Source: Nemania diffusa (taxonomy: Eukaryota > Ascomycota > Sordariomycetes > Xylariales > Xylariaceae). From it: DNA of 64,000 nt. The position numbers were made by a program, and so were the translations under genes. Shown in pieces: positions 11,397 through 24,000 of this stretch (the stretch's first letter is position 1; each line of letters begins with the position of its first letter). The stretch lies in NCBI GenBank assembly GCA_038501195.1, contig JBBPUQ010000001.1, positions 7,006,001 to 7,070,000 of the forward strand, in the 5' to 3' direction. The notes beneath the pieces were generated by a model, which saw nothing but the letters and a program-made list of their open reading frames with translations, did no database searches and was not told where the DNA came from.

Positions 11397-12430
11397 GCAA
11401 ACAGTTTAGTCGATAAATAAAAAAAACAAAAAGTAAAATCAGCTAAAAAACGTATTATAGTTATACACTTTTTAGTATATTATTGTTAATTAATATTAGA
11501 TAAAGTTGCATTTTTGTTTTAAAAAAGTAAAAAACTGCTATTTTAGCTAGTTATATAAAAAAGCTAAATTAAAAGCTGCTTTTATTAACTAAGCAGTAAA
11601 TAACAAACTTTCTAAAATATTAGTACTTTTAGTAAAATAGCTATTAACAATAGTAGCTCAAAGTTCAAATGTTGTTTTATTAGTTATTAAATAGTTGGAT
11701 TTAAGGTTAAACAAGTTTGGTTTATTAAATATAATGTTATTTAAATTTTTAATTGCAGCTTTATTACTATTTGTTAAAAAGGTAGCAGAGCTTGTTTTGT
11801 TTTAGTTATTACTATAAAAAAAGTTTGAAATTTTTAAACTATATTAAGAAACAGTATAATTTGAGCTATTAGAAGTAGCGCTTAATATATAGTATAATTA
11901 AAAAAATAAACGTTAGTTATTTTTTAGTGTTTTAATTACACTAGCATTATTAAAAAAAGAAGTAATATAGTAATAAAGCGGAATATTAATCTAAAAGTTA
12001 GTAAATTAAGTAGTTAAATTGTTGTAAGTTGTTGTTAAAAATAATAAGGATTTATAGCTCTAAGATCTAGTTATATATTAATGCTATAATTGTATTAAAA
12101 GTTCGATTAAAATAAAAAATAAAACGGTTGAATTAAAAAATAAACTAATTAAATTAAGTTGTAAGTTATTTTAAATAAAATGTTATTTAAAAAGCTGTGT
12201 TAATAGTAGAGTAGGAAAAAAGTGGAACTAGTTATTAAGTTAAAAAGCTTTTTGTAGTAATATTTTTTGCTTTTATGCTTACATTTTGTTTTGTTTTTTT
12301 TAGCTATGTTTAGTATTTAATAAAAGTATTGTTTTTATAATTGCGCTAATAATAAAATAGTGTGTAAAATATAAAACTAGTAGCGTTGTTTTTGTAATAG
12401 TATTAATAATAAAATAGTAATTAAAAATAT
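11397..12430 (-). pseudogene. Fossil frame of about 340 codons abutting the AT-only block
   Basis: In the phase whose codons begin (plus coordinates) at multiples of three, the minus strand has about 6% stops, half the rate of the plus strand in the same phase. The middle is the best part, with stop-free runs such as TSSATFLTNSNKAAIKNLNN and an overall Ser/Thr/Asn/Ala-rich composition that looks like real protein. Its upstream end coincides with the left edge of the pure-AT block, so the block may have truncated it. Function unknown. Confidence 0.5.
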
Positions 12431-15334
12431 AAAATTAATAATATTGTATAATATTTATAATAATAATTATAAAAAGAAATATAAAAATAAAATTGAAGTT
12501 TATTTTATAAAAAATATATAAATTAATAAATAAATAAAATATAATTAAAATAATAAAATAAATTATTTAGTTTTTTTTATTATATTTATTTTAAAAATAT
12601 ATATATATATTTTATATATTTTAATTTTAAAATAATAAAATATAATTATATATTTAAATATAAATATATATATTATAATAAATATATTAAAATAAAATAT
12701 TAATATTATATTTTAATAAGTTTTTTTATTTAAATTTATAATAATAAAAAAAATAAAATAAATTTTTTTAAAAATTAATTTTTTTTTTAATATTATAATA
12801 AAATAATAAAATATTTATTAATTATTTTTTTTATATTTATTATATATTATAATTTATTTTATATTTATATTTAAATAAATTTTTTTAATTTAAATTTATA
12901 ATAATAAAAAATATAAATTAATATATTTTATAATATTTTAATAAAATATTAAAAAATTAAATATTTATTTTTTTTATATTTATAATTTATTTTATATTTA
13001 TTATTTAATATAATAAATTTAATTTAATATTTATATTATAAATATTATTTAATTTGAAATTAAAATAAAATTTATAATAATAATATTTATATTAAAAAAA
13101 TTAAAAAAATAAATTTTAAATAATATATATAATATATATAATATAAATAAATATATAAAATTTATAATATATATATAAAATATAAAATATATAAAATATA
13201 TAAAATAAATATAATATATATAATATATAAAATATATAAAATATATAAAATATATAAAATATATAAAATAAATAAAATATATAAAATATATAAAATATTT
13301 AAAATATATATATATAATTTTATTTAAAATATAATTATTTATTTTTAAAATTAATTTATTTTATTTATAATAATAATTTATTTATATAAATTTATTATAA
13401 TATTAATATATATTTTTTAAATTAAATTAATTTTTTTATATTAAAATATTATTTATTTAATAATATAATTAAAATTTATTATTAAAATTTTATATATTAT
13501 ATATAAATATTTAATAATTAATTTATAATTTTTTATTTATTTATTATATTATTTAAATTATTAATATAAAATATTTTTAATTTATATATATAAATATTAT
13601 AATAATAATATAATATTAAATTAATTTAATTAATATTTTAATTAATATTATTAATTTTAAATTTAATATAATTTATTATTATTTTTAATTAATTTTATAA
13701 ATATTTAATATTAATATTATTTTTTTTATTAATTATATTTTAATTTATATTATTTTTATAAAAATAAAATAAATTTTTATAATTTAAAAATATTTATATA
13801 AAAAATTATTATTATAAATATAATAATAATATAATTTTATTTATTAATATTTTATTTAAAAAATATTTTTAATTATTATAATAATTTTAAATTTTTTATA
13901 TTTATAATATTTAAATTTATATTAAATAATTAAAAAAATATTTTATTTATATAATTAATATTTTATATTATAATTTATTATATAATTATAATTATTATAA
14001 ATATTAAATTATATATTATATTTAAATTTAATTTATAATTAAAATTATTATATTATTTTATAATTTAAAATTAAAATTATATATAAAAAAATTAAATATT
14101 AATTATTAAATATATTTAAAAAATATAATTTTAAATAATTTTTATTTTTATATATATTTAATATTTATAATTTATAATTTAAAATATATAAAAATTTAAA
14201 TTTAATAATTAAATAAATATTTTTAAAATTATTAATTAATTATAAATTAAAAATATAAAATTAATTTAATTAATATTTATAATTTATAATTATAAAATTA
14301 TAATAAATAAAATTTTAAATATAATAAATTAAATAAATTATATAATAAATAAAATAAATATTATATTATAAAAAATATAAAATATTTAAAATTTTTAAAA
14401 TTATAAAATTATAAAAATTTTATTATATTATAAAAAATATTTAAATATAATTTAATATAAATTTTAAAATATAAATATAATATTATTATAATATTTAAAA
14501 TTTATATTTATTATAATATTATTAAATTTTTTATTTTAATTAAATATTATTTATTATTATATATATTAAATATATAATTATAATTATATATTTTAATTTT
14601 AATTTTTTAATTTTTTTAATTTTTTTATAATAAATATATTTTAATTTTTAAATTTATATAATTTAAAATTTTATTTAAATTTTAAAAAAATTTATTTAAT
14701 ATATTAATTTTATTATATATTTTATATTATTTTATTAAATAATATTTATTATTAAAATAAATTAATTAAATTAATTAAATTATATTAAAAATATAATTAT
14801 ATATATATATAAATAATTAAATATTTTATAAATATTATTTTTAATATATTATTTTAATTATATATTATATAAAAATATAAAATTTAATTAATTATATTTA
14901 TTATATTAATTTAATTAATTTTATTATTTTAAATAAAAATATATTATATATAATATTATTTATAATTTTATAAAATTAATTAATTTTTTATTTATATATT
15001 TATAATTATATAAATTATATTAAATTAATTATAAATTTATATATATAAATATAAAAAAATAATAAATTTTAAATTTTTTATTTTAAATAATTTTAAATTA
15101 ATAATAATTTAAATAAAAGTTTTTTTTATTATTAATTATAAAATAAAAATATTTTAATTTATTTAAATTTAATTAATTAATTATTATAATTATTTATTAA
15201 ATTTTATTAAATTTATAAATTAATTTATAAATATATTTAAATTTATTTATATTATTTAATATATTTAAATTTTATTAATTTTATATATATATTTTTAATT
15301 TTATAATATTATTAATTTTATTAATTAATTAAAT

Positions 15335-15600
15335 TATATTTATATATATATATATATATATATAAATATATTTAATTAAAATTTTAATAAATTAATTAAA
15401 TAAATATAAAATAAAAAAATTTATTAAAATTTATAAAATTAATAAATTTTATATAAATATATATATAAATAATTTATATATATTTTATTTAATAATATTT
15501 TATATTTTAATATATATATATATATTAATATAAAATTTAAAAATTTAAAAATAAAATTTAAATATTTTAAATTATAATTATAAATTTATAAAATTAAAAA
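15335..15600. repeat. AT-block repeat, copy A (diverged)
   Basis: This shares the order of blocks found in copies B and C: a TA run, taattaaaattttaataaat, an ataaataat core followed by a TA run, then aatttaaaaataaaattta. It is more diverged than the other two, so its limits are approximate. Confidence 0.45.
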
Positions 15601-17292
15601 TTAAAAATTAATTTATTTTAAAAATAATTTTTATTAAATAATTAAAAATATATTAAATAAATTATTAAATAAAATTAAATTTAAATATAATAAATATAAA
15701 AAAATTTTTAATATTTTTTTAATTAAATTTATATAAAATTTAATTAAATTATAAATTTTTTTATATATTTTATAATTTTTTATTTATTTATAATTATATT
15801 TATATTTATAATAAAAATAATAATAATTATAATTATTAAAATAATTTAATATAATATATTTATAATTTTATATAATAAAATTAAATTTATATATAAATAA
15901 AAAATAAAAATTATATATTTTATATAAAAAATAAATTAAAATTTTTTTAATTATATTTAATTTAAAATTAATTATTAAAATTAATTTTAATTTATATTAT
16001 AAATTATATATAATAAAATTTAAATAAAATATAATATTATAATTATATAAAATTATTATTATTTTAATATTTAAAAAAAATATTTTATATATATAATATA
16101 TATATATATATTTATTTTATAAATTAATTAAATATTTATTAATATTATATATAATAAAATATAATTAATTATTTATTAAATAAAATATAAAATATATAAA
16201 ATAAATTTTAATATTTAAAATTTTATATTTTAATTATAATTTTATATATATATAAATAATTAATAAAAATTAATATTTTTAATATATAATTAAATTTATT
16301 TTTTATTAATTTAATATATTTTTTATATTTTTTATTAAATAATTTATATAATAATATAATATTAATTATAAATTTATTTTTTAATTTAATATATTTTAAA
16401 TTTAATTATATAAATAATTATAATAATTTTTATATATTTAAATTTATAATATTATTAATAATTAAAATTTATAATATAATTAATAATTTTTAATTTTTTA
16501 AATAATTATATAAAAAATAATTATTAATATATAATTTAAAAATTAATATATTTTTAAATATTTATTTATATTTAATTAAAAAATAATTATTATATATAAT
16601 TTAAAAATAATATATTTTTTATTTATTTATATTTAAAAATTTTATTAAATAATATTAATAAAAAAATAAATTATATATAAAATATAAAATATAAAAATAA
16701 AAATTAATTTTTATTATAATTTTTAATTTAATATAATTATATTAATTTTTTAAATATTAATAATTTAAATAATAATAAATAAATTATATAAAATTTTTAA
16801 TTAATAAATATTATATTTTAATATATTATTATATAAAATTTTTATATTAAAATTAATTTTAAATAATTATATTATTTAATTTTTTTAAATTAAAATAATA
16901 TATTAATTTTAAATTTTATAATATAAAATTAAAATTTTTTTTAATTATAAATTTTAAAATTATAAATTTAAAAATATTATTTTTTAATAATTAATAAATT
17001 AATATTATATATAATAATAATTATTTTAATTTTTTAAAAATATTTATTTTTAAATTTAATAAATAAATATATATAAATTTATTAATTAATTATATATATA
17101 TTTATATAATAATTTATAATTTATATAATATATTATAATTTTAAAATAAAATAAAATTAAAAATTAAAATTAAATATTAATTTATTTATAAATTATTATA
17201 ATTTTATATTATTAATTAAAATTTTTTATATAATTAAATATTTTTATATATAATTTTATATTTAAATTTTAATTTAAAAATTTAAATATTAT

Positions 17293-17600
17293 AATATTTA
17301 TTAAATTAATAATTTAATAAAATTTATATATATATATTAAATATATATAATTAAAATTTAAATTAAAATTTTTATTAAATAAATAAAAAATATAAAAATT
17401 AATTAAAATTTATAAAATTTATAATATTTATAAATATATATATATAAATAATTTATATATAATTTTATTAATTATATTTTTTTTTATAATATATATATAT
17501 AAATTAATATAAAATTTTAAAAATTAAAAATAAATTTTAAATTTTATAAATTTTTTTAAATTTTTATATATATATATATATATATAAAATTTTATTAATA
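17293..17600. repeat. AT-block repeat, copy B
   Basis: About 300 bp colinear with copy C at 21,732-22,033. Both share ttaataatttaataaaattt near the start, an aaatttaaattaaaa block, an aataaaaaatataaaaatt block, and a terminal TA run followed by attttatta. Where copy C has C at 21,812 and 21,974, this copy has T at 17,369 and 17,542. Confidence 0.8.
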
Positions 17601-20600
17601 TTAATTAATAATTATAAAAAATAATTATAAATTAATAAAATAAAAAAATAAAATTTAATTATAATATAATTTTTATATTTAATATTTTATTTTTTATATA
17701 AAAAATAAATTAATATTTATATTAATTAAAAAAAAAAAAATTAAATTAATTATTAAATAAAAAAAATTTAAATATTATAAAATTAAAATAATTTTTTATA
17801 TATTAATTTTATTATTTTTATATAAAAATTAATAAAATTTTAAATTATTTTATTTATTTTTATATTTATTTTTTTTTATAATTTTATTAAAATTTATATA
17901 TAAATTAATTATAATAATTATAATTATAATAATTAAAATTAATTATTTTAATTTTTTAAATAAAAAATTATATTTATTTTTATATAAAAATAAAATTAAA
18001 AAAAATAAAATTAATTTAAAATATTAAAATATTATAATTAATTTAAATAATATAATTATTTTAATATAATTATTAATATATTTTATATAATATTTAAAAA
18101 AATATATATAATTAAAAATTAAAAATAAATAATTTATATAAATATTTATAATAATTTTTAATAATTAAATAAAATTTATATTTATAAATATTAATTATAT
18201 ATTTAAATAAATATTTATTATAATAATTAAATATAATAAAAATATAAAAATATATAAAAAAATATTAAATAAATAATTTATATATATTTTTAAAAAATTT
18301 AATAAAAATAATAATTAAAATTTAAATAATAATATATTTATATAAATAATTTTAATATTTATATTAATAAATATATTAAAATTAATAATTTTATAAATAT
18401 ATTTTTTAATATTATAATTAATTATATTAAAATTAATAATATTAATATATAATATATTTTAAAATTTAATTATTATAAAAAAATATTATTTTATATAATA
18501 ATTATATAAATATATTTTAATATATTTAAATTTAAATTTATTTTAATTAATTAAAAATTTATATATAAAGTTTTATTTTTTAATTTATAAATAATATTAT
18601 AAATTTTTTTTAATTAAAAAATAAATTATTATTATATATTAAATATTTATTTTATTAATAAATAATATAATATTAAATATTTAAAATAATTATATAATTA
18701 TAATTATAAAAAAAATTTTAATAAAAATTATTATAATTATATAATAAAAATAATAAAAATAATAAAAACTATTTTATTTATAAAAAATTTAATTATTAAA
18801 TTATTAATTATAATTAATAAAAAAGATTAAAAATAAAATATTTTATTATATATAATATTTTAAAATAAAAAAATATAATATATTTATATTAAATTATAAA
18901 AATAATAAAAACTTTTTATATAATAATAAATTTAATAATAATTTAAATTTTAAAATTAAAAATAAAATAATTTATTTTTTAATAAATTTAATATATTTTT
19001 ATTATATAATAAAAAAAAATATATATATTTAAAATTAAATATTAATATTAAATAATTTTTATTTAAATTATTAATATAATATAAAATATTAAAATATTTT
19101 ATAAAATATTAATATAATTAAAGTTTTAATTATTAAAAAAGTTTAAATTAAAACTTTTATATAAAAAAATTTTTTTATATAAATAAATTAAATTTTAAAT
19201 AATATAATAATTTAATTTAATAATATTAAAAATTTTAAAATTATAAATATTATAATAATTTTAATATTAATTAAATTAATTAAATTTTATATTTTAAATA
19301 TATTAATTATATAAAAATAAAAATAATTATTTTTTAATATTAATTAATTAAAAATTAAAAATTATTTTATAAAATAAAAATTTTAAAAATTATATTATTA
19401 ATTTAAATATTTTTATATAAAAAAATATATAAAATTATTATAAAAAATTAAAAAGTTTTATTATTATTATTAATTATATAATTAAATTTTAAAAAAATTA
19501 AAATTTTATTAAAAAAATAAATATAATTTTAATTATAAAATTATTATTAATATTATATAAATTAATAAATAATTAATATAAATATTTTATTTTAAATAAT
19601 TAAATTTTTAAAATTTTTAAATATATATAATATTTAAAATATATTATATTAATATTAAATTTTAATATATTAAATATTATTTAATTATATTATATATAAT
19701 TTTAATATAAATTTTTTGTTTAAAAATTTTTATAATAATATATAATTAATTAAAACTTTATAAAAAAAAATATTTATTAAAATAAAATAAATTATTATAA
19801 AAATTAAATATTATATAAATAAAAAAATAATATTATAAATAATATATTTAAATTAAATAATTTTATATTTATTTTATTAATTTTTAAAATTTATATTAAA
19901 ATTAATAAAAATTTATTTTTTTTATTAAAAATTATATAAATAATTATAAAAATATTAAAAAATATTTATATAAATATTAATATTAATTAAATTATATAAA
20001 TTAAAAAAAAAATTAATATTATTATATAAAATATATTTTTTATTTTTTTAAAATAAAATTATAATATAAAAAAAATTTAAAAATTAAATAAAATTATATA
20101 AAGTTTTTATAATTAAAAATTATAATATTATAATTAATATAATAAATAAATTAATTAAATTTTATTATATATAAATTAAATTATATTATTAATAAAAAAT
20201 TATATTTTATTTATAATATAAAAAAATAACTTTTTATATAATTTTTTTTAAATTATTAAATAATTATAATTTTAATATTAAAATAAATTAAAAAATTATT
20301 TATATTTATTAATAATTAATATTTTATATTAAAAAAAATTAATAATTATATTTTAATTATAAAATTAAAATAAAATAATATAATTATTATATTTAATATA
20401 TTTTTTAAATAATTAAATATAATTAAAATAAATATATTAATAATTTAAAATATATTTTAATATATATAATATAATTTAATTTAATATAATTAAATAAAAA
20501 TATTTTAAATTAAATTTATATAAAAAATTAAAAATAAAATAATTAAATTATATAAAATTATAAAAATAATAATAAAATTTAATTTTTTATATAAATATTA

Positions 20601-21731
20601 ATAATTTAATATATAAATTAATAATTTATTATAATTTTAAAATTATTATTAATTTAAAATTATAATATAAATATTATTATATAATAAATTAAATTAAAAA
20701 GTTTATATTTATTTATTAAAACAATTAAAAAATAAATATTTAATAAATATTATATTTTAAATTATATAATTATTATATAAATTAATTAAATTAAAATTAT
20801 ATTAATATAAAATTTATTATAAATATTATTATTAAAAATTAAATATAAAAATATTTATATATAATTTATATTTATTATATATTAATTTTTTTTTTTATAA
20901 ATTTATAATTATAAAATTTTAAATAAATAATATTTTTAATATTATATTTAAAAAATTTTTATATAAAAAAAAACCTAAGTTATTATTTTATATAAAATTA
21001 AAAATAAAATTAATATTTAAATATTTTATTAAATTTAATAAAAATAAAATTTAAATAAATAAATAAATTAAATAATTATATATTATTAATTTTAATATTA
21101 AAAATTATTTTTAATAATATATTATTTAATAAATTAAATAAATATTATATAATTTATTAATTATTATATAAATTTAAAAGTTATTAAAAAATAATATTAA
21201 AAAATTAAATATATAAATATAATAATAAATTAATAATATATAATAAAAACTATATTATATATTTTTAAAGTTTAATTATATAAAAATTTTTATTTTTATT
21301 AATAAAATATTTATAAATAATAAAAGTTTAAATTTTTAAATTAAATTTATAATTATATTAATTAATAATAATTATATAAAAAATATTTTTATAATTAAAA
21401 ATAATATTATTTATTAAAATTTAATTAAATATAAATAAATTATATATAATTTATTAATAAATAAATTATATAATATAATTAATAAATTTAATTATATTAA
21501 TATATTTAATAAAACTTTTTAAAAAATTATTTTTATAATAAAATTATTAATTATATTATTAATTATATATATAAAGTTTAAATTTTTATATAAATATTTA
21601 TAAAAAAAAAATATTTAATTAAATATTAAAAATATTAATTATATAAATAAAAATATATATATATTAATTAAATAATAAAAAAAATAATAAAAAATTAATT
21701 AATATTAAAATTAAAATTATTATATAAAAAA

Positions 21732-22033
21732 AAATATTTAATATTAAATTAATAATTTAATAAAATTTATATATATATATTAAATATATATAATTAAAAT
21801 TTAAATTAAAACTTTTATTAAATAATTAAATAAATAAAAAATATAAAAATTTATAAATTTTATATATATATATATATAAATAATTAATATATAATTTTTT
21901 TAATTATATTTTTTTATATAAAATATATATATAAATTTATATAAAATTTTAAAATTTAAAAATAAATTTTAAACTTTATAAATTATTTTAAATTTATATA
22001 TATATATATATATATATAATTTTATTAATAATA
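21732..22033. repeat. AT-block repeat, copy C
   Basis: The copy nearest the right edge and the least mutated. It keeps two C residues (21,812 and 21,974) that are T in copy B, with small length changes in the TA runs. The shared order of blocks rules out simple low-complexity matching over the full length. Confidence 0.8.
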
Positions 22034-22439
22034 TTTATTAAAATTATATTTTATAAATTTAAATTTTTTAATAAAATATTTATTAAAATAAATAATATAT
22101 TATTTTTATTATTTTATTTTATATTTTTTATTAATAATAATAAAATATAATTTATATATAATAAAATTTTATAAAATTATTAATTATATTAATATTAATA
22201 TTAAATATTTTAATAATTTATATTTTATATAAAAAAAATAATTATATAAATTAATTATATAAATAATTTTATTTTTAATTAATATATTAAAAATATTTAT
22301 ATAATTTTTTTTAAAACTAGTAAATATTTTCGTGTTTTTATTTTTATATTTTTGGACCTAATTTTTATGTTTTTATTTTTACGTTTTTGGATTTGTTTTA
22401 TGCTTTATTTTGCAAACTTAGATTAGTTGCACCGCTTTT

Positions 22440-22660
22440 GCTTTTGCTTTTTTAAACCTGCGTTAGTTTTTTTGCTAACTGTTTTATTTGCTGTAGCTAA
22501 AGCTTTTTGCTAAACTTTCGTTTTTAGATTTATTTAAAATTGTTTTTTAGCTAATACTGCTGTTTTGAACTTTTAATTGCTATATTAAGCAGTTTTTTTT
22601 AAACTTAGTTTAAATTGTTTTAAACTAGGTTTTTTATTTTTATAAATGTTAAGTTTTTTT
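22440..22660 (+). repeat. Left direct repeat of a probable element
   Basis: This aligns with 27,262-27,480 in the same orientation. Shared words include ttagtttttttgctaactgt (here) against ttagttttttaactaactgt (there) and tatattaagc followed by a T run and acttagtttaaattgtttta. Differences are largely transitions, such as cctgcg here against tttgta there. A third, shorter relative lies at about 23,430-23,580. The pair flanks the 896-codon fossil frame, as long terminal repeats would. Confidence 0.55.
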
Positions 22661-22828
22661 TTTTAGATTTATTTATAATTAAAATTTATATTAAGCTATT
22701 TTTTTAAAACTTGTACTATTTTAGTTTAGCTTTTTTTTATTATTAAATCTATTAACTTATAAAGTGTAGAAAAGTTTTTTTATAGTTATATTAGTTGTAA
22801 TTTACTGTATAATAGCTAAAATAATTAA

Positions 22829-23282
22829 GCTTATATTTCGATTTAATTGCAAAAGCTATAAAACGTAAAATTTGTATATTAAACACAATAAACAGCATGT
22901 TTTAGCTATTTTAGTTAGTATATTATATAGTTAATAAGCAAGCTTATTTGCTAATGTTTTTTTAAAGTTATTTTAGATGTTTTAAATGTTATATTATTTA
23001 TATTAAAAGCAAGTGTATACTAATTAATTATACAATATTTACTTAAAATACTAAAGCTTGTTTTTTAACTTAATTAAAAAAGTTACAAAACATAAAATCT
23101 GTATATTAAATATACTTAACTACAAGTTACAGCTATTTCAGTCGGTATACTAAGTAGTTAGCTGGTTTATTTGCTAAAGTTTTTTTGAAGTTTTTTAAAA
23201 CATTTTAAATATCGGGCGATTGTATTAAAAGCAAGCATATACTAATAAACTATATAATTTTTACTTAATTATTTATATAAAT
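22829..23282 (+). repeat. 227-bp tandem leader repeat, two copies
   Basis: The marker aaacgtaaaa at 22,861 and aaacataaaa at 23,088 are 227 bp apart. Both copies share the downstream words tttagctattttagttagta (or its variant) and attaaaagcaag. A third, partial copy lies at 23,838-24,000 and runs straight into the ATG of the fossil frame, so the repeat looks like a duplicated leader or promoter of the element. Confidence 0.7.
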
Positions 23283-23837
23283 ATAAAATAAACAAATTAT
23301 ATTATAATTATATTAAAGTTATAAATTTATATTATTATTTTTTTATTTTAATTTTTAAAATTTAGTGTTTTATTAAATTATAGCATTTAAATATATTATA
23401 TAATATTGTATATGTGGTTTTTTAACATGTTAACTTTTTGTTTAAACTTGTTTAAAATTAACTCAGTTTAAATTATACTTTAAAAATTGTTTATTATTTA
23501 AAATTTATGTTAAGCTTTTTTTTTTAAACTTGTTTTAATTTAGTTTAGCTCTTTTTTATTTTAGTTTATATTAAATTACTTTTTTAAAAATGTTCAATGT
23601 AGCATTAAAATATAAATATATTAATTTAATAGTTTTATTAAATAATGTTTAGCTATAAAGTATTTTATACTAATTAGTTATTTATATGTGTTATATATAT
23701 ACAAACTTAAATTATATTTTAGCGATTATTTTACTGTTTTAATTAAATAAAACAACTTTTATAATATAAATAGGTTTTTTATATTTATATAAAAAACAAG
23801 TGTATATTTGTTAACTATATAATATTTACAATTTTTA

Positions 23838-24000
23838 AGCTTATATATCAATTTAATTATAAAAGCTACAAAACATAAAATTTATATACTAAATATATTT
23901 AATAATAAGTTTTAGCTATTTTAGTTAATATATTAAATATATTAGTAATTAATAGTTATATTTACTAAAGTTTTTTTAAAGTTGTTTTAAACGCCGAAAA
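23838..24000 (+). repeat. Third leader copy, ending at the fossil ATG
   Basis: The marker aaacataaaa is at 23,871. It matches the 227-bp units at 22,829-23,282 over most of its length and ends at aacgccgaaaatg, one of the few preserved GC patches, where the long fossil frame begins. An unrelated ~550-bp segment separates it from the second copy. Confidence 0.65.

Larger units (their letters stand above)
1..12497. other. RIP-like AT isochore, left part
   Basis: Strongly AT-rich DNA in which the surviving C is mostly preceded by a purine and followed by T or A, and TpA outnumbers ApT. Typical surviving words are agct, gca, act and aca; TC, CC and GG are rare. This is the residue expected after heavy directional C-to-T change on both strands. 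All fossil frames and arrays listed between these coordinates lie in this compartment. Stretches without a called feature (1293-2196, 3326-3853, 3907-5336, 5488-6360, 7586-8729, 10,016-11,221) show the same composition, and I see no gene or RNA in them. Confidence 0.75.
12498..22316. other. Nearly pure A+T block
   Basis: About 9.8 kb composed almost only of A and T with sharp borders. By eye, 12,571-18,569 has just two G (13,056 and 15,119) and no C. Between 18,570 and 22,316 a few dozen G and C appear, nearly all as aaagtt, aaactt or aaaac. TpA and ApT are roughly balanced, unlike the flanks. The agct and gca words that fill the flanks are absent. No open frame exceeds chance. It may be sequence that reached mutational saturation, a separate insertion such as organelle DNA or an AT-rich element, or a centromere-like core; the sequence alone does not decide. 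Confidence 0.85.

Noticed and set aside
12498..22316. Mitochondrial genome or mitochondrial insertion
   Set aside because: No rRNA, tRNA or recognisable respiratory gene is visible, and even very AT-rich fungal mitochondrial DNA keeps more G and C in RNA genes. It was not excluded for a non-coding fragment.
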